From NCBI GenBank assembly GCA_028277985.1, contig JANQFG010000007.1, forward strand, positions 1 through 64,000: a stretch of 64,000 nt of DNA, read 5' to 3'. A model generated the notes under the pieces. The model searched no databases. It was not told where the DNA came from and was given only the letters and a program-made list of their open reading frames with translations. Position numbers and translations under genes: made by a program. Position 1 is the stretch's first letter. Each line of letters opens with the position of its first letter. Origin of the DNA: a bacterium. GTDB taxonomy: Bacteria > Desulfobacterota > DSWW01. Positions 1-8,539 of this stretch are shown in pieces.

Positions 1-748
1 CGATGCCGTTCTGGTGCAGGGTGTCGATCAGGAACATCAGCTCCTGGGGCGTTCCGTACCGGCTCGTTGCTGCGAAATAGCCGGTGATCTGGTATCCCCA
101 GGACCCGTAAAAGGGATGCTCCATGATCGGCATCAGCTCCACATGGGTGAATCCCATCTCGCGAACGTACTCGGCGAGCTGGGTGGCTGCATCCCGGTAG
201 CTCAGGGGGTCTCTTCCCCCTTCGAGCCCTCTTCGCCAGGACCCGAGGTGCACCTCGTAGATCGATACCGGGGCGTCCAGGCCGATGCGCCCCTTGCGCT
301 GCGCCAGCCACTCCCCGTCCGCCCACTCGTAATCCAGATTCCAAACCCTGGAAGCTGTCCTAGGGGGTACCTCGGAGAAGAAGGCAAAAGGGTCCGCCTT
401 GTCTACGACGTAGCCGTTGTGATGAGAGACCACGTGGAACTTGTAGCAGGTCCCGTGCTCTACGCCCGGAACGAATCCCTCCCAGATGCCGGACTCGTCC
501 TCTCTGACCTTCAAGGGGTGAGCGCCTGAATTCCACTCGTTGAAATCGCCGGTGACCGACACGCGCTTCGCATTCGGTGCCCAGACCGAGAAGAACGTGC
601 CCGTTGCCCCGTCCACCGTCATGGGCCGGGCCCCGAGCTTGTCGTAGAGCCGGAAATGGTTCCCCTGCTTGAACAGGTAGACATCGTGATCGGTGATCGG
701 GCTCACGCCGTGGACGACTCTTCCGGCACTGTGCATTTCATACCTCAT
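1..748 (-). CDS. glgB: 1,4-alpha-glucan branching enzyme, N-terminal part (cut by window edge)
   Basis: This enzyme makes alpha-1,6 branches in glycogen in the cytoplasm. The reverse strand reads an open frame with the CBM48 segment FFSVWAPNAKRVSVTGDFN followed by YEVHLGSWRR and ELMPIMEHPF, which are hallmark GlgB sequences. About 249 codons are present; the (beta/alpha)8 catalytic residues lie beyond the edge. ATG at 748 is the first start; ATG at 736 is in frame and has a GAGG seven bases upstream, so it may be the true start. A sigma70-like promoter sits just upstream (798-827), so the gene can be transcribed apart from the oxidoreductase genes on the same strand. Confidence 0.9.
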   Translation of the reverse strand, partial: MRYEMHSAGRVVHGVSPITDHDVYLFKQGNHFRLYDKLGARPMTVDGATGTFFSVWAPNAKRVSVTGDFNEWNSGAHPLKVREDESGIWEGFVPGVEHGTCYKFHVVSHHNGYVVDKADPFAFFSEVPPRTASRVWNLDYEWADGEWLAQRKGRIGLDAPVSIYEVHLGSWRRGLEGGRDPLSYRDAATQLAEYVREMGFTHVELMPIMEHPFYGSWGYQITGYFAATSRYGTPQELMFLIDTLHQNGI

Positions 749-797
749 CCGGACCGCACCGGTGTTTGTGTTTCCGCACTCCACCGGGGGCGACTGG

Positions 798-827
798 AGT
801 ATAGATAGAAAGATTCCCCCCGGTCAA
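798..827 (-). promoter_or_regulatory. Predicted sigma70 promoter of the branching enzyme gene
   Basis: On the minus strand TTGACC (822-827) and TATACT (798-803) are separated by 18 bases, about 50 bases upstream of the glgB start. It lies in the 102-base gap after the upstream oxidoreductase beta gene. The match is by eye. Confidence 0.55.
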
Positions 828-850
828 TTTGTTTTCGAGATGTCGGAAGG

Positions 851-1711
851 CTAGTCAAAGGCTTCGAGAAGCCCGGTGAAGGCAGCCGGGTCGAGCGGCT
901 GCTTGACCAGGCTTTTTGTCGCGATGACGGGTTCCTGTTCTTCCCGTGTGGGTCTCGCCGACCTGTAGAGGACCCCGATGGGAATCCGCTCTCCCCATTC
1001 CTGCGCCTTTTCAAAGGCACTCATCCGGTTGGAGGCGTCGTATCCGTCTTCTTCGCCGATCCGGTAGACCCGGCTGTTGTACCATTGAAACGTATTGACG
1101 CGATTGAAGGAGACACAGGGCTGGAGGATGTCGATATAGGAGAACCCCCTGTTCTGAATGCCCAGGCGGATGAGCTCCTCCAGATGAGGGGCATCCCCGG
1201 TGAAGCCGCGGGCCACGAAGCTGCAATCCGAGGCGATGGCCAGCAGCAGCGGGTTCTCCGGTGGGTTCGGCGATCCCCAGGGTGTGGTCTTCGTGACGAA
1301 GCCCTTCTCACTCGTCGGGGAAGTCTGGCCTTTGGTGAGGCCGTAGATCTGGTTGTCGTGTACGAGGTAGGTGATGTCAACGTTTCTCCTCATGGCGTGG
1401 ATGAAATGGTTGCCCCCCTCCGCGTACCCGTCACCGTCTCCCCCCTCTGCGATCACGGTCAGCTCGTGATTGGCCAGCTTCAGCCCGGTCGCGGTGGGCA
1501 GGGTCCTTCCGTGAAGCCCGTTGAAGGCATTGCACATGAGATAGTGGGGCGCCTTGGAGGCCTGCCCGATCCCGGAAACGATCGCGATCTCGTGAGGCCT
1601 CTTGCCCAGGCCCACCAGGGCCTCTTTCAGGGCATTCAGCAGGGAGAAGTTCCCGCATCCCGGACACCATGCGATCGGGTCCTTGCTTTCGTAGTCTTTC
1701 AGGGAAACCAT
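851..1711 (-). CDS. korB: 2-oxoacid:ferredoxin oxidoreductase, beta (TPP-binding) subunit
   Basis: With the upstream gamma-alpha subunit it would oxidatively decarboxylate a 2-oxoacid (2-oxoglutarate or a related acid) to acyl-CoA while reducing ferredoxin. The 286-residue protein opens with the conserved WCPGCGNF cluster-ligand motif, followed by the TPP/Mg site region EGGDGDGYAEGGNHF and YGLTKGQ. Length and motifs fit the KorB/PorB beta family. It starts 12 bases after the alpha gene, so the two are co-transcribed. Substrate specificity cannot be read from the sequence. No separate delta ferredoxin subunit is adjacent, as in two-subunit KorAB enzymes. Confidence 0.9.
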   Translation of the reverse strand: MVSLKDYESKDPIAWCPGCGNFSLLNALKEALVGLGKRPHEIAIVSGIGQASKAPHYLMCNAFNGLHGRTLPTATGLKLANHELTVIAEGGDGDGYAEGGNHFIHAMRRNVDITYLVHDNQIYGLTKGQTSPTSEKGFVTKTTPWGSPNPPENPLLLAIASDCSFVARGFTGDAPHLEELIRLGIQNRGFSYIDILQPCVSFNRVNTFQWYNSRVYRIGEEDGYDASNRMSAFEKAQEWGERIPIGVLYRSARPTREEQEPVIATKSLVKQPLDPAAFTGLLEAFD

Positions 1712-1723
1712 CTCTAAGCTCCT

Positions 1724-3448
1724 TTACAGCAGTTCTTTGGCCCGGCCTGCGATCTCTTCGGCGGAAAACGGACGGCCGTCGTACTTGAGGATCCGGTTCG
1801 AGACCTGGCAGCCGGTTTCCAGGTGGAAGAGATCCGCGAACTGGCCGGTGTAGTTGCTTTCCACTCCAATGACCCGGGTCTTCTCACCGATCCGGGCGGC
1901 GAGGCCCTCCCTGTCGAGGGGATACACGTCACAGTAGTGAAGCATCCGCGCTTCTACGCCTTCGGCACGCAGCAGATCTACAGCCTCCCGCATCGGCCCC
2001 CACGACGAGCCCCAGCCCAGAAGGACGACATCCCCGTCATCCGAAGGGGCGATCTCCGGTGGCGCGGACTCCCGGCGCATTCCCTCGAGTTTCTCCATCC
2101 TCTTGTTCATCATGGCCGTTCTCACCTCGGCACTCTCGGTGATGTGCCCCTCCTCGGTGTGCTCGTCGCTGCATGCGTAGAGAACCGCCTCGGATTGCCC
2201 GGGCAGGATCCTCGGAGAGACGCCGGAGGGATCGCTCGCGTATCGTTTGAACACCGGATCAGGGCCGGCCTCGACCTTTTGGAGGATCTTTCCCCTGTCG
2301 ATCCGGATGCCGGCCGGGTCGAGCCCATCCACCGTGAAGTAGGAATCCAGCAGGTACTGGTCCGCCAGGACAACCACGGGCGTCTGGTAGCGGTCTGCCA
2401 AGTTGAAGGCCCTGCCCATGGCGTAGAAGGCCTGCTCTGCGTTTCCAGGGGCCAGGACGGCCCTAGGGAAATCCCCGTGGGCCGCATGCACGACGAAGGT
2501 CAGATCTCCCTGCTCGGTTCGTGTCGGCAGACCTGTTGCCGGGCCCGGCCTCTGGCCGATGGCCACCACCAACGGGGTTTCTGTCATTCCGGCCAGGCTG
2601 AAGGCCTCCACCATCAGGCAGAACCCGCCGCCCGAGGTGGAGGTCATGGCCCGAACCCCGGCAAAGGAGGCGCCGATGACCATGTTGAGCGCGGCGATCT
2701 CGTCCTCGGCCGGCTCGACGATGATGTTGTATTCGCGCGCCTGGGACGCCACATACTCCATGATCGCAGTGGAGGGGGACATGGGGTAGCCGGCGTAGAA
2801 TTTCAAACCCGCCGAGATCGAACCGATGGCCATCGCCTCACTGCCGCTGAGAAGAAGCTTTCCTCTCTTCTGACTCCCCAGAGAAATATCGTGCGAAGCG
2901 GGCGGGCCGGAGTGTTCCAGGACGTACCGGTACCCGGCCGTGGCACAGGCCTGGTTCTTCTCCACGGTCTCGGCGCCCTTTTGTCGAAACTGCTCTTCCA
3001 GATAGTCGAGCAGGGGTTCCAGCTCGGCGCCGATCGAGGCCAGGGCAGCACCCGTGGCCACGGTGTTTGCCATGATTTTGCCGCCTCCGGCCTCGTTCGC
3101 GAGGCTCTCCAAGGGGACGGAGAGGTGGTTCGGGTTCTCGGTCCGCCGGTCGGTTTGCTCGCCGTCAAAGATCAGGACGCCGTCGTCGGCAAGTTCCCCA
3201 AGGTCCGCGTCGATCTGTTGTGCGTCCAGGGCGATCAACAGGTCCGCTCTTTGCTTGATCGAAAGAACGGGTCGGTCCTGGATACGGATTTGTGCGTAGT
3301 TGTGGCCTCCCCGAATTCTCGACTCCACGTCCTGATGGATCAGGACATCGTAGCCGTGGCGGGTGAAGATCTTCCCCAGGGCAAAGCTGACCGCCTGCAC
3401 CCCCTGGCCCGCCTGCCCGCTGATTCGGATGCTCAAGTCTCTAGGCAT
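1724..3448 (-). CDS. korA: 2-oxoacid:ferredoxin oxidoreductase, fused gamma-alpha subunit
   Basis: This 574-residue protein joins a gamma domain (about residues 1-190, with SGQAGQGVQ and the RIRGGHNY stretch) to an alpha domain (about 200-574, with GYPMSPSTAIMEY and the EDEIAALNMVIGAS segment). It pairs with the beta subunit 12 bases downstream and would act in the cytoplasm in low-potential electron transfer to ferredoxin. A gamma-alpha fusion of this size is typical of bacterial and archaeal KorA. The start ATG at 3448 gives the expected N-terminus (MPRDLSIRISGQ). Confidence 0.9.
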   Translation of the reverse strand: MPRDLSIRISGQAGQGVQAVSFALGKIFTRHGYDVLIHQDVESRIRGGHNYAQIRIQDRPVLSIKQRADLLIALDAQQIDADLGELADDGVLIFDGEQTDRRTENPNHLSVPLESLANEAGGGKIMANTVATGAALASIGAELEPLLDYLEEQFRQKGAETVEKNQACATAGYRYVLEHSGPPASHDISLGSQKRGKLLLSGSEAMAIGSISAGLKFYAGYPMSPSTAIMEYVASQAREYNIIVEPAEDEIAALNMVIGASFAGVRAMTSTSGGGFCLMVEAFSLAGMTETPLVVAIGQRPGPATGLPTRTEQGDLTFVVHAAHGDFPRAVLAPGNAEQAFYAMGRAFNLADRYQTPVVVLADQYLLDSYFTVDGLDPAGIRIDRGKILQKVEAGPDPVFKRYASDPSGVSPRILPGQSEAVLYACSDEHTEEGHITESAEVRTAMMNKRMEKLEGMRRESAPPEIAPSDDGDVVLLGWGSSWGPMREAVDLLRAEGVEARMLHYCDVYPLDREGLAARIGEKTRVIGVESNYTGQFADLFHLETGCQVSNRILKYDGRPFSAEEIAGRAKELL

Positions 3449-3662
3449 GTGATTCTGGATCCCTCGCTCAGGAAAATGGTTGTGTTCCTTTTACAAATAG
3501 ATGCATTTTGTTTAGATGCGGGCCGTTTTCTATTGACTGCAAGGAAGGAGGGTGATACCCTGATCATACCTTGTCAAACAGCATTTATATATTCTAACAA
3601 GGTAATGCAGGACTAAATCCACGACACACTTCCCCGTTTCGCAAGCTGGGGCTTGAGGCGGC

Positions 3663-4070
3663 ATGACAACGGAAATGTGGACATCGGTGATCGTCTTCCT
3701 CGTCGGCTCCGTTTTCGGCCTGGTCGTCTTCATGCAGATCGTCTATCCTCTGTTCTCCCTCGTCCCTAAGGTCCGGAAAATCCTGCGCGAAGAGGAACGT
3801 GAAAAGTCCATCCTTCTTTCGTTGCTTCTTTTCACCCCGGTGGTGTGGACCACGGTGCTCCTCTTCTCCATTCTCCTCGTGATCAGGTATTTCCCCGGGT
3901 ACTGGAAGCCCTACATGCTCGGCCTCGCCATGGTGCTGGTCTTCGTCTTCTTCTTCGTGCAACGGAGAAACGAGGAGGTGGAGGACGAGATGATCACCAA
4001 GGTCAAGGATCGCATGAAGCTGACCGGTTCTGACTCCTCCTCCAAACCTCCCTGGGAAACCGAGATCTAA
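3663..4070 (+). CDS. Small membrane protein of unknown function
   Basis: The 135-residue product has three hydrophobic segments (about residues 7-28, 48-70 and 80-98) separated by a charged KVRKILREEEREK loop, and a hydrophilic C-terminal tail. I recognise no family. It is divergent from korA and sits about 115 bases upstream of the promoter of the regulator at 4187. A possible promoter, TTGACT (3533-3538) with TACCCT (3556-3561) 17 bases on, precedes it. An overlapping minus-strand frame exists but has no protein-like character. Confidence 0.7.
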   Translation: MTTEMWTSVIVFLVGSVFGLVVFMQIVYPLFSLVPKVRKILREEEREKSILLSLLLFTPVVWTTVLLFSILLVIRYFPGYWKPYMLGLAMVLVFVFFFVQRRNEEVEDEMITKVKDRMKLTGSDSSSKPPWETEI

Positions 4071-4124
4071 CCCATCGTTCCACAACATATCTGACGGCTA
4101 ATTCCTTTTCGTTGCATTTTTTCC

Positions 4125-4152
4125 TTGACACCGCCTGTTGTCCTGGTATGCT
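4125..4152 (+). promoter_or_regulatory. Predicted sigma70 promoter of the regulator-glycyl radical enzyme operon
   Basis: TTGACA (4125-4130) and TATGCT (4147-4152) are spaced 16 bases apart. The promoter lies after the first in-frame ATG (4112), so translation from that ATG would not be on this transcript. This favours the GTG start at 4187. Confidence 0.7.
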
Positions 4153-4162
4153 GGTAATACCA
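4152..4162 (+). promoter_or_regulatory. Candidate FadR/GntR operator
   Basis: TGGTAATACCA is a perfect 5+1+5 inverted repeat that overlaps the end of the -10 element and the likely transcription start. FadR-subfamily GntR repressors commonly bind TGGT-Nx-ACCA palindromes, so autorepression by the downstream regulator is likely. It is nested in a wider GCTGGT/ACCAGC repeat. Confidence 0.6.
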
Positions 4163-4186
4163 CCAGCCACAACAAGGGAGAGATGT

Positions 4187-4927
4187 GTGGAAGACATTCT
4201 CAAGCCGATCCGAAAGGAAAGCCTCAAGGACGTTTTCGTGGAGCGATTCGAGGAGCTGATTCTGTCCGGCAAGCTCTCCATCGGCGAAAAGCTCCCCTCC
4301 GAGAGGGAGCTCGCACTGCGGCTCGGGGTCAGCAGGCCGGTGGTGCATGACGGGCTGATGGATCTGGTCTCCAAGGGCCTCGTTTCCATGAAGCCCAGGG
4401 TGGGAACCGTCGTGAACGATTACCGGAAGGAGGGCTCCCTCGCGCTCCTGAACTCACTGGTGAACTACCACAACGGCAAGCTCGACCCGAAGCTCTTCGA
4501 AAGCATGGTGGAGATGAGGATGCTCGTGGAGGTGGAAACGGCCAGACTCGCCGCTCTTCGGCGAACAGAGGAACACCTCGAGGCCTTGCACACACTCCTC
4601 GCGGAGGAAGATTCACTCGAACCCGGAGAACCGGAGCGCATCGCAGAGGTCGATTTCGGATTTCACCACCTGATCGCCATGGCCACCGGCAATTTTATCT
4701 ATCCGCTTCTCCTGAACTCCTTCAGGCAGATCTACACGAATTTCACGAAAAGGTTCTTTTCGGACCCCGACGTGGTCTCCGTGGTATTTGGGTTTCACCG
4801 CGAGTTGGCGGCGGCCATCCGGGAGAATGACGAGAAGGCTGCTGCCCGGATCATGACGAGATTGCTGATCCACGGCAGAGAGGGCTTGAAGGCCATGATG
4901 GCCGAACAGGAAAGGGGGCAGACATGA
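4187..4927 (+). CDS. GntR-family transcriptional regulator, FadR/FCD subfamily
   Basis: This DNA-binding repressor or activator probably controls the glycyl radical enzyme gene that it overlaps by 4 bases (ATGA). The N-terminal winged helix-turn-helix is clear (PSERELALRLGVSRPVV, then GLVSMKPRVGTVV), followed by an all-helical FCD ligand-binding domain with the conserved FHHLIA metal/ligand histidine region and a later FHREL. I chose GTG at 4187 (246 residues): it follows AAGGGAGAG, whereas the ATG at 4112 lies upstream of the promoter. The inducer is unknown; it may be the substrate or product of the enzyme. Confidence 0.88.
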   Translation: MEDILKPIRKESLKDVFVERFEELILSGKLSIGEKLPSERELALRLGVSRPVVHDGLMDLVSKGLVSMKPRVGTVVNDYRKEGSLALLNSLVNYHNGKLDPKLFESMVEMRMLVEVETARLAALRRTEEHLEALHTLLAEEDSLEPGEPERIAEVDFGFHHLIAMATGNFIYPLLLNSFRQIYTNFTKRFFSDPDVVSVVFGFHRELAAAIRENDEKAAARIMTRLLIHGREGLKAMMAEQERGQT

Positions 4928-7443
4928 GTGTGTCCACTGCAGAGCAGGTACCTTACTCGATCAAGACGCCGGGGAGGCTTTCCCCCAGGATTCAATGGCT
5001 GAGGGATTACTACTTCCAGGGCCTCGATCGGGAGTGGAACAACGAATTCACCGCATGGACCACGGGCACGCCCTGGGACGTCCAGTACGACGAGGCTGTC
5101 TACTACATCGTCCCCGAGACGTTTGCCTTCCTCCAGACCTTCCGATCCTCCTTCCATCAGGTGGCGCGGCCGGTCCGGCTGCACGAGGATTTCTGGAAGT
5201 GGAGCCTTCTGGAGCGGAAGGCCTGGTTCACCAAAGAGGTCATGGTGAACTACCTGCCCCAGGAGATCCTGCCCGGCGATCTGATCGCCGGAGGGCGGTT
5301 CAATATCCAGACGTCCATGTGTTTGACCAAGAAGGAATCCAGGGATCGGGATCGCCTGATCTACGGAAAGAAGGGCGTTCGGGCCAGGATGAAGTGGTTT
5401 CACGACCACGGTTACGGCAATGCGGGCGCCACGAGCGGCCACCTCATCCCGGCGCACGAGTGGGCCCTTCAGATCGGGTGGAAAGGCATCCATGAAGATC
5501 TTGTCTCCCGGTACGATCGGTTGAGCGCTCGGGAGAAGGAGGGCGAGAAGGGGGCCCAGCTCAGGGCCATGCTGACGGCCGCAAAGATGCCGGCCGAGGT
5601 GGCAGCAGGCTACGCAGGCAAATGCAGAGATCTGGCCGCAGGGGAGACGGACCCGGACCGGAAGGGGGAGCTCGAGCAGATGGCCTCCAACCTCGACCGG
5701 GTTCCCTGGGAGCCGCCCGAAACCTTCTGGGAGGCTGTGCAGGCCCTCTGGCTCACCCACATGCTCATCATGAGCGATGAGAACTACCCCGGGCCCGGAA
5801 CCTCCTTCGGGAGGATCGACCAGTTCCTCCTGCCCTACTGGGAGCGCTCCCTCGAGCAGGGTATGGACAGGGAGTTCGGCAAGGAGATTCTGAAGTGCTT
5901 CTGGATACACTCCAACACCGCCTACGATGCCATGATCCGTGTGGGGGGCAACCAGGGGATTACAGCGGGCTTCGGCCAGCTGCTCACCCTGTCGGGTATG
6001 GGCCCGGGCGGCAAGGATATGACCAATGACCTGACCTTTGCGATTCTCGAGGTCATCGACGAGATGAGCCCCATCCTGGAGCCGAAGCCGAATGTAAGAC
6101 TGCACAAGAACTCGAGCGAGGATCTCCTGGACAGGGTCATCGACATGCTCTCCTCGAGCCAGGGCGCACCCTTCCTGTTGAATTTCGATGAGCGCTCCAT
6201 GGCCGGGATGATGCTTCAGGCGAAGAAGGCGGGCTGCACGGATCTGATCCATGAGGAGAACGTCCACGAGTACGCGCCCGTGGGCTGCCTGGAGAACACC
6301 ATGGTGGGAAACGACCGGTCCGGGACCGTGGACAACAACCTGAACCTTCTCAAGGCCGTGGAGCTTGCCCTGACCGGTGGAAAGGACCTGCTTGCCTTTG
6401 AAGACCCGATCACGGGAAAGAAGGAAAAGGTTGCGCAGGACGGGCCGGACACCGGGGATGCGGCGAAGTTCGGTACCTGGGATGAGTTCTGGAAGGCCTA
6501 CGCGACGCAGACAGAGTACATCGTGAAGAGGTGCGTGGATCTTTACGAGTTGTCCGAGTCGATTCGTGCCCTTTTCGCCCCCACGCCCTACCTGTCCTGT
6601 CTGGTAAAGGGATGCGCTGAACAGGGGCTGGATGTCACCCGGGGCGGGGCCCAGATTTCGCTGACCACCCTGGAAGCTGTGACGTTTGCGACGACGGTGG
6701 ACTCGCTTCTGGCCGTCAAGTATCTGGTGTTCGAACAGAAGGCGTGCTCCATGGAAGAGCTGGCCGCAGCCCTCAGGGCGAACTGGGAGGGGTACGAGTC
6801 GCTGCAGGCCAAGGCAAAGTTCAGGGCCCCCAAGTATGGAAGGGACGACGACGAGGCGGACTCGATGGCCCGTGCCGTTATGGACCTTTGGTGCGACGAG
6901 ACCTGGAAACACAAGACCAAATCGACCCGCCGGCAGTTCCGGCCCGGCATGCTGAGCTGGAACTACTGGGTGGGCGATGGCTTTGTCCTGCCGGCCAGCC
7001 CGGACGGAAGACCCAAAGGGCAGTTCCTGTCCAACGCCATCTGCCCTTCGAACGGGGCGGATGTCAAGGGCCCGACCGCCAACGTGAACTCGGTTGGCAA
7101 GGCCCTCGGCGGAAAAGTCTATGACGGCCGGGGTGACTGGGGCGACTACCTCAATCTCCTGCCGAACGGGGCCAGCCACACGATGACGTTCAACCCGTCC
7201 ATCCTCAAGGATCCGGAGCATCGGAAGAAGTTCAAGGCATTTCTCCGTGGCTACGTGGAGAATGGCGGTACGGCCCTGCAGGTCAACCTCCTGGACCCGG
7301 ATCTGTTGCGAACCGCACAGAAACGGCCGAAGGAATACCGGCATCTGCTCGTCCGTGTGACGGGATACAATGCATATTTCTCGAGCATCGGGAAAGAGTT
7401 GCAGGATGAGGTGATCGCAAGGATCAGCCACGAGAAGATGTGA
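4924..7443 (+). CDS. Glycyl radical enzyme of the pyruvate formate-lyase superfamily (eliminase-like)
   Basis: This 839-residue enzyme would use a stable backbone glycyl radical to start C-C, C-N, C-O or C-S bond chemistry under anoxia. The radical motif RVTGYNAYF puts the radical at Gly814. The thiyl cysteine is Cys455 in APVGCLEN, with Glu457 two residues on, the Cys-X-Glu arrangement of glycerol/diol dehydratase, choline lyase and related eliminases rather than the two-cysteine site of true PFL. The substrate is not assignable from motifs. It overlaps its FadR-type regulator by 4 bases. No activating radical SAM enzyme is adjacent, which is unusual because most such enzymes have the activase next door. 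Confidence 0.88.
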   Translation: MSVSTAEQVPYSIKTPGRLSPRIQWLRDYYFQGLDREWNNEFTAWTTGTPWDVQYDEAVYYIVPETFAFLQTFRSSFHQVARPVRLHEDFWKWSLLERKAWFTKEVMVNYLPQEILPGDLIAGGRFNIQTSMCLTKKESRDRDRLIYGKKGVRARMKWFHDHGYGNAGATSGHLIPAHEWALQIGWKGIHEDLVSRYDRLSAREKEGEKGAQLRAMLTAAKMPAEVAAGYAGKCRDLAAGETDPDRKGELEQMASNLDRVPWEPPETFWEAVQALWLTHMLIMSDENYPGPGTSFGRIDQFLLPYWERSLEQGMDREFGKEILKCFWIHSNTAYDAMIRVGGNQGITAGFGQLLTLSGMGPGGKDMTNDLTFAILEVIDEMSPILEPKPNVRLHKNSSEDLLDRVIDMLSSSQGAPFLLNFDERSMAGMMLQAKKAGCTDLIHEENVHEYAPVGCLENTMVGNDRSGTVDNNLNLLKAVELALTGGKDLLAFEDPITGKKEKVAQDGPDTGDAAKFGTWDEFWKAYATQTEYIVKRCVDLYELSESIRALFAPTPYLSCLVKGCAEQGLDVTRGGAQISLTTLEAVTFATTVDSLLAVKYLVFEQKACSMEELAAALRANWEGYESLQAKAKFRAPKYGRDDDEADSMARAVMDLWCDETWKHKTKSTRRQFRPGMLSWNYWVGDGFVLPASPDGRPKGQFLSNAICPSNGADVKGPTANVNSVGKALGGKVYDGRGDWGDYLNLLPNGASHTMTFNPSILKDPEHRKKFKAFLRGYVENGGTALQVNLLDPDLLRTAQKRPKEYRHLLVRVTGYNAYFSSIGKELQDEVIARISHEKM

Positions 7444-7530
7444 GAAGAGCAGGGGGCAGGGATCGGGGGTCAGGGGTCAGGCCCGGCCCTTCCTCCCTGA
7501 TGGGTTGTGAAATATACAAGGGGGTGTGTC

Positions 7531-8376
7531 GTGAACAAGACTGCAAGGTTCGATCCGGCGGAAACGGGAGCTTTCGAGGTGGAAGCCAAAGTAGGTCTGC
7601 TTGCCACGGTGAATCCTGAAGGGCTTCCCCACATCTCGCTCATCTCGTCCATGCAGGCAAAGGATCCGACCCGGCTGATCTGGGGCCAGTTCTCCGAGGG
7701 CCAGAGCAAACTGCACGTCCGGCAGAACCCTCTCGTCGGATTCCTGATCATGACCCTGGACCGGAACCTGTGGCGCGGCAAGGCCCTCTGGACCCACGGC
7801 GAGACCCAGGGCGAAGACTACGAGATGTACAACCAGAAACCCATGTTCCGGTACAACGCCTATTTCGGTATCCATACGGTCCACTTCATGGACCTTGTCG
7901 AGACGTACGGAAAGGAAGGCCTTCCCTTTGCCCGTATCGTGATGGCCACTCTTGCCACCAAGGCCGCAAAGGATGGAGCCAGGTCCCCGGAGACCGAACG
8001 CATCCTCAAGCCTTGGGCCGAGGGCCTGTTCAACAGGATGGACACGCTGAAGTTTCTCGGCTACATCGACGACGAAGGCTTCCCTACGATCGTTCCGGTG
8101 ATCCAGTGCCAGGCTGCCGGTTCGAGAAGACTCGCCTTCTCGCCGATCGCGTACGGGGACGAGCTGGCTGCCATCAGGAAGGGGATGCAGGTCGCGGTTT
8201 TCGGCCTTTCTCTGCAGATGGAGGACGTACTGGTGAGGGGAACCTTCCTTGGCTACGACCGTGTTCGGCTCCAGCGGCTCGGTGTGATCGAGCTGGAGTG
8301 GGTCTACAACTCCATGCCCCCGACTCCCGGGCAGATCTATCCTCCCTTGGAGCTGAAGCCCGTGGTGAACTTCTAG
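7531..8376 (+). CDS. Pyridoxamine 5'-phosphate oxidase-like, FMN-binding split-barrel protein
   Basis: The N-terminal half ([18 protein letters not shown], then [12 protein letters not shown]) has the split-barrel flavin-binding pattern of the PNPOx-like superfamily; a second related half ([16 protein letters not shown]) follows, suggesting a duplicated barrel. About 281 residues, cytoplasmic, function unknown; members bind FMN, F420 or heme. It follows the glycyl radical enzyme on the same strand after 87 bases. GTG at 7531 has an AAGGGGGTG ribosome site about five bases upstream, better than the GTG at 7507. Confidence 0.7.
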   Translation: MNKTARFDPAETGAFEVEAKVGLLATVNPEGLPHISLISSMQAKDPTRLIWGQFSEGQSKLHVRQNPLVGFLIMTLDRNLWRGKALWTHGETQGEDYEMYNQKPMFRYNAYFGIHTVHFMDLVETYGKEGLPFARIVMATLATKAAKDGARSPETERILKPWAEGLFNRMDTLKFLGYIDDEGFPTIVPVIQCQAAGSRRLAFSPIAYGDELAAIRKGMQVAVFGLSLQMEDVLVRGTFLGYDRVRLQRLGVIELEWVYNSMPPTPGQIYPPLELKPVVNF

Positions 8377-8539
8377 CAGGGAACCCGAAACAACCGACTC
8401 GTGCCCTTCCTTTCATAGTCCTTCCAATGCTGCCGTGACCCCCGTTACGGATCGCCGGGGACGGTCCGTGCATCTCCCCTATATAAGGTTGAAATCAGGG
8501 TTGAATTCTCCCGCCGACAGATGCGAGAGGCCAGAGTGC

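Noticed and set aside
1823-3616. Long plus-strand frame antisense to korA (597 residues)
   Set aside because: The minus strand has complete KorA motifs; the plus frame has none.
4795-7431. Very long reverse frame (878 residues) antisense to the glycyl radical enzyme
   Set aside because: High-GC codon bias creates long antisense frames; the sequence has no family motifs while the plus strand has clear catalytic ones.
7451-7490. G-rich GGGGGTCAGGGGTCAGG patch after the glycyl radical enzyme
   Set aside because: It may be a simple repeat, but I cannot support a function or element from one copy.
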